Assembly: GCA_036821905.1 (NCBI GenBank)
Contig: DAISIR010000005.1
Span: 62,001 to 126,000 of the forward strand
Source of the DNA: Brooklawnia sp937867175
GTDB taxonomy: Bacteria > Actinomycetota > Actinomycetes > Propionibacteriales > Propionibacteriaceae
DNA length: 64,000 nt
Direction: 5' to 3'
Shown here: one piece after another, positions 62,689 through 64,000 of the stretch
Numbering within the stretch: position 1 is the stretch's first letter
Layout: each line of letters starts with the position of its first letter
Position numbers and translations under genes: made by a program
Notes under the pieces: generated by a model
The model's database searches: none
What the model saw: only the letters and a program-made list of their open reading frames with translations
Told to the model about the DNA's origin: nothing

Positions 62689-64000
62689 TCAGGAGTCGGC
62701 CCCTGGATCGTCGTTGCGGCGCGACGCCACCCAGTCACGGATGAATTCGATCGCCTCGTCGGCTGCCACGCCGTTGCGTTGCGAGCCGTCCCGGAACCGG
62801 AACGACACCGAACCCGCTGCGGCGTCCTGCTCGCCGGCGATGAGCATGAACGGGGTCTTCTGCTTCTGGGCGTTGCGGATCTTCTTCTGCATCCGGTCGT
62901 CGGAACCATCGAGTTCGGCGCGAATCCCCAGGGCCCGCAGCTTGGCGAGCACATCGTCCAGGTACTGGTTGAAGGTCGAGGCAACTGGGATCCCGACCAC
63001 CTGCACCGGGCTCAGCCAGACCGGGAAGGCACCGGCGTAGTGCTCGATCAGCACGCCCATGAATCGTTCGATGGAACCGAACTTCGCCGAGTGGATCATC
63101 ACAGGCTGCTGGTGCGAACCGTCCGGGGCGGTGTACTCCAGGCCGAACCGCTGCGGCTGGTTGAAGTCGTACTGGATGGTGGACATCTGCCAAGGGCGGC
63201 CGATGGCGTCGGACGCCTGGATGGAGATCTTCGGCCCGTAGTAGGCGGCGCCGCCCGGATCGTCAACGACCCGCAGGCCCGATTCGGCCGCGATCGCGGC
63301 CAGCACCTGGGTGGCCTTGGCCCATTGCTCGTCGGAACCGATGAATTTGTCCTTCTTCTTGCCGTCCTCGTCACGCGTCGACAACTCCAAGGCGACGTCG
63401 GTCAGCCCGAAGTCGGACAGTAGACCCAAGATGAACCGCAGCAGATGGCGGATCTCGTCGGGTGCCTGCTCAGGGGTGCAGTACGAATGCGAATCGTCCT
63501 GAGTGATCGAGCGGACGCGGGTGAGGCCCTGCACCACACCCGACTTCTCGTTTCGGTAGACCGTGCCGAACTCGAACAACCGCAACGGCAGCTCGCGGTA
63601 CGACCGGCCGCGAGAGGAGTAGATGAGGTTGTGCATCGGGCAGTTCATCGCCTTCAGGCGGTAGGCCTGACCATCGTCGTCCAGCGGCGGGAACATACCC
63701 TCGGCGTAGTAGGGCAGATGACCCGAGGTGTAGTAGAGCTCCTCCCTGGCGATGTGCGGTGTGCCGACGTAGTCGAAGCCCTCGGCGATGTGGCGGGCGC
63801 GGACGTAGTCCTCCATCTCACGCTTGATCACGCCACCCTTGGGGTGGAACAACGGAAGCCCAGATCCGACCTCCTCGTGGAAGCTGAACAGGTCGAGTTC
63901 GGCGCCGAGCTTGCGGTGGTCACGCTTGGCTGCTTCAGCCAGCCGGTGTTGGTAGTCCTTCAGGTCGTCGCGGGTGGCCCACGCGGTGCCGTAGATGCGC
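62689..64000 (-). CDS. thrS: Threonine-tRNA ligase (C-terminal part, cut by window end)
   Basis: The minus-strand frame runs from the window end to TGA 62689, about 437 residues of class II synthetase. Motif 2 region (YRNEKSGVVQGLTRVRSITQDDSH, in parts), the zinc ligands in MNCPMH and HPKGG, and SIERFMGVLIEHYAGAFPVWLSPVQV near the C-terminus identify ThrRS. The frame is open through 64000 (reading IYGTAWATRDDLKDYQ), so the N-terminal editing domain lies outside. The anticodon-binding domain ends before an acidic tail. Confidence 0.95.
   Translation of the reverse strand, partial: RIYGTAWATRDDLKDYQHRLAEAAKRDHRKLGAELDLFSFHEEVGSGLPLFHPKGGVIKREMEDYVRARHIAEGFDYVGTPHIAREELYYTSGHLPYYAEGMFPPLDDDGQAYRLKAMNCPMHNLIYSSRGRSYRELPLRLFEFGTVYRNEKSGVVQGLTRVRSITQDDSHSYCTPEQAPDEIRHLLRFILGLLSDFGLTDVALELSTRDEDGKKKDKFIGSDEQWAKATQVLAAIAAESGLRVVDDPGGAAYYGPKISIQASDAIGRPWQMSTIQYDFNQPQRFGLEYTAPDGSHQQPVMIHSAKFGSIERFMGVLIEHYAGAFPVWLSPVQVVGIPVASTFNQYLDDVLAKLRALGIRAELDGSDDRMQKKIRNAQKQKTPFMLIAGEQDAAAGSVSFRFRDGSQRNGVAADEAIEFIRDWVASRRNDDPGADS

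Overview
High-GC actinobacterial chromosome, most consistent with a fermentative member of the Propionibacteriaceae. The support is a PPi-dependent phosphofructokinase of Propionibacterium type (48762-49979), a biotin-dependent methylmalonyl-CoA decarboxylase with membrane beta and gamma subunits (34460-38104), the phosphatidylinositol mannoside pathway (59455-62101), and the actinobacterial gcvH-garA-merR-nuclease-merR block (54055-56881). No rRNA, tRNA, CRISPR array or insertion sequence was recognised.

Region 1 (1-8.9 kb) looks like a defence or accessory island. It has a type III restriction-modification pair (mod/res), an anchored unknown protein, several small unknown genes, and a compact module of a TIR-like (MTH538/ThsB-type) protein, a HIT-family hydrolase and a three-helix membrane protein. 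This last trio is the best candidate for an undescribed system here. The island ends in short minus-strand reading frames that look decayed.

Region 2 (9-18 kb) holds a HAD phosphatase, a DNA alkyl-repair protein, a secreted trypsin-like protease and a complete fructose PTS locus: ptsI divergent from fruR-fruK-fruA-ptsH. Region 3 (18-31 kb) is mixed metabolism and repair: MFS transporter, DUF1846 protein, TrmO, AldA-like dehydrogenase, PIG-L deacetylase, P450, M20 hydrolase, OsmC and PAC2 proteins. It contains a poly-cysteine leader peptide in front of a lipoprotein gene cut off after about 34 codons.

Region 4 (31-42 kb) carries a ROK kinase, a sulfolipid pair (UDP-sulfoquinovose synthase and glycosyltransferase), the four-gene sodium-pump-type methylmalonyl-CoA decarboxylase operon, an Hsp70-like protein, a flavin monooxygenase/reductase pair behind a perfect inverted repeat, and a rhomboid protease. 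Region 5 (42.6-46.6 kb) is a DeoR-type regulator, a mannitol-family PTS EIICBA and a zinc alcohol dehydrogenase, with matching palindromes before both the regulator and the transporter gene.

Region 6 (46.7-64 kb) is mostly core: PP2C phosphatase, Sua5/YciO protein, pfp, YihY protein, then a long minus-strand run from thrS through phosphoinositide synthesis to the GarA/GcvH/MerR cluster and gcvP. In Mycobacterium tuberculosis these genes lie in two separate loci; here they are continuous. Together the genes suggest sugar and polyol uptake by PTS, PPi-linked glycolysis, and propionate formation with possible energy conservation at methylmalonyl-CoA decarboxylation.
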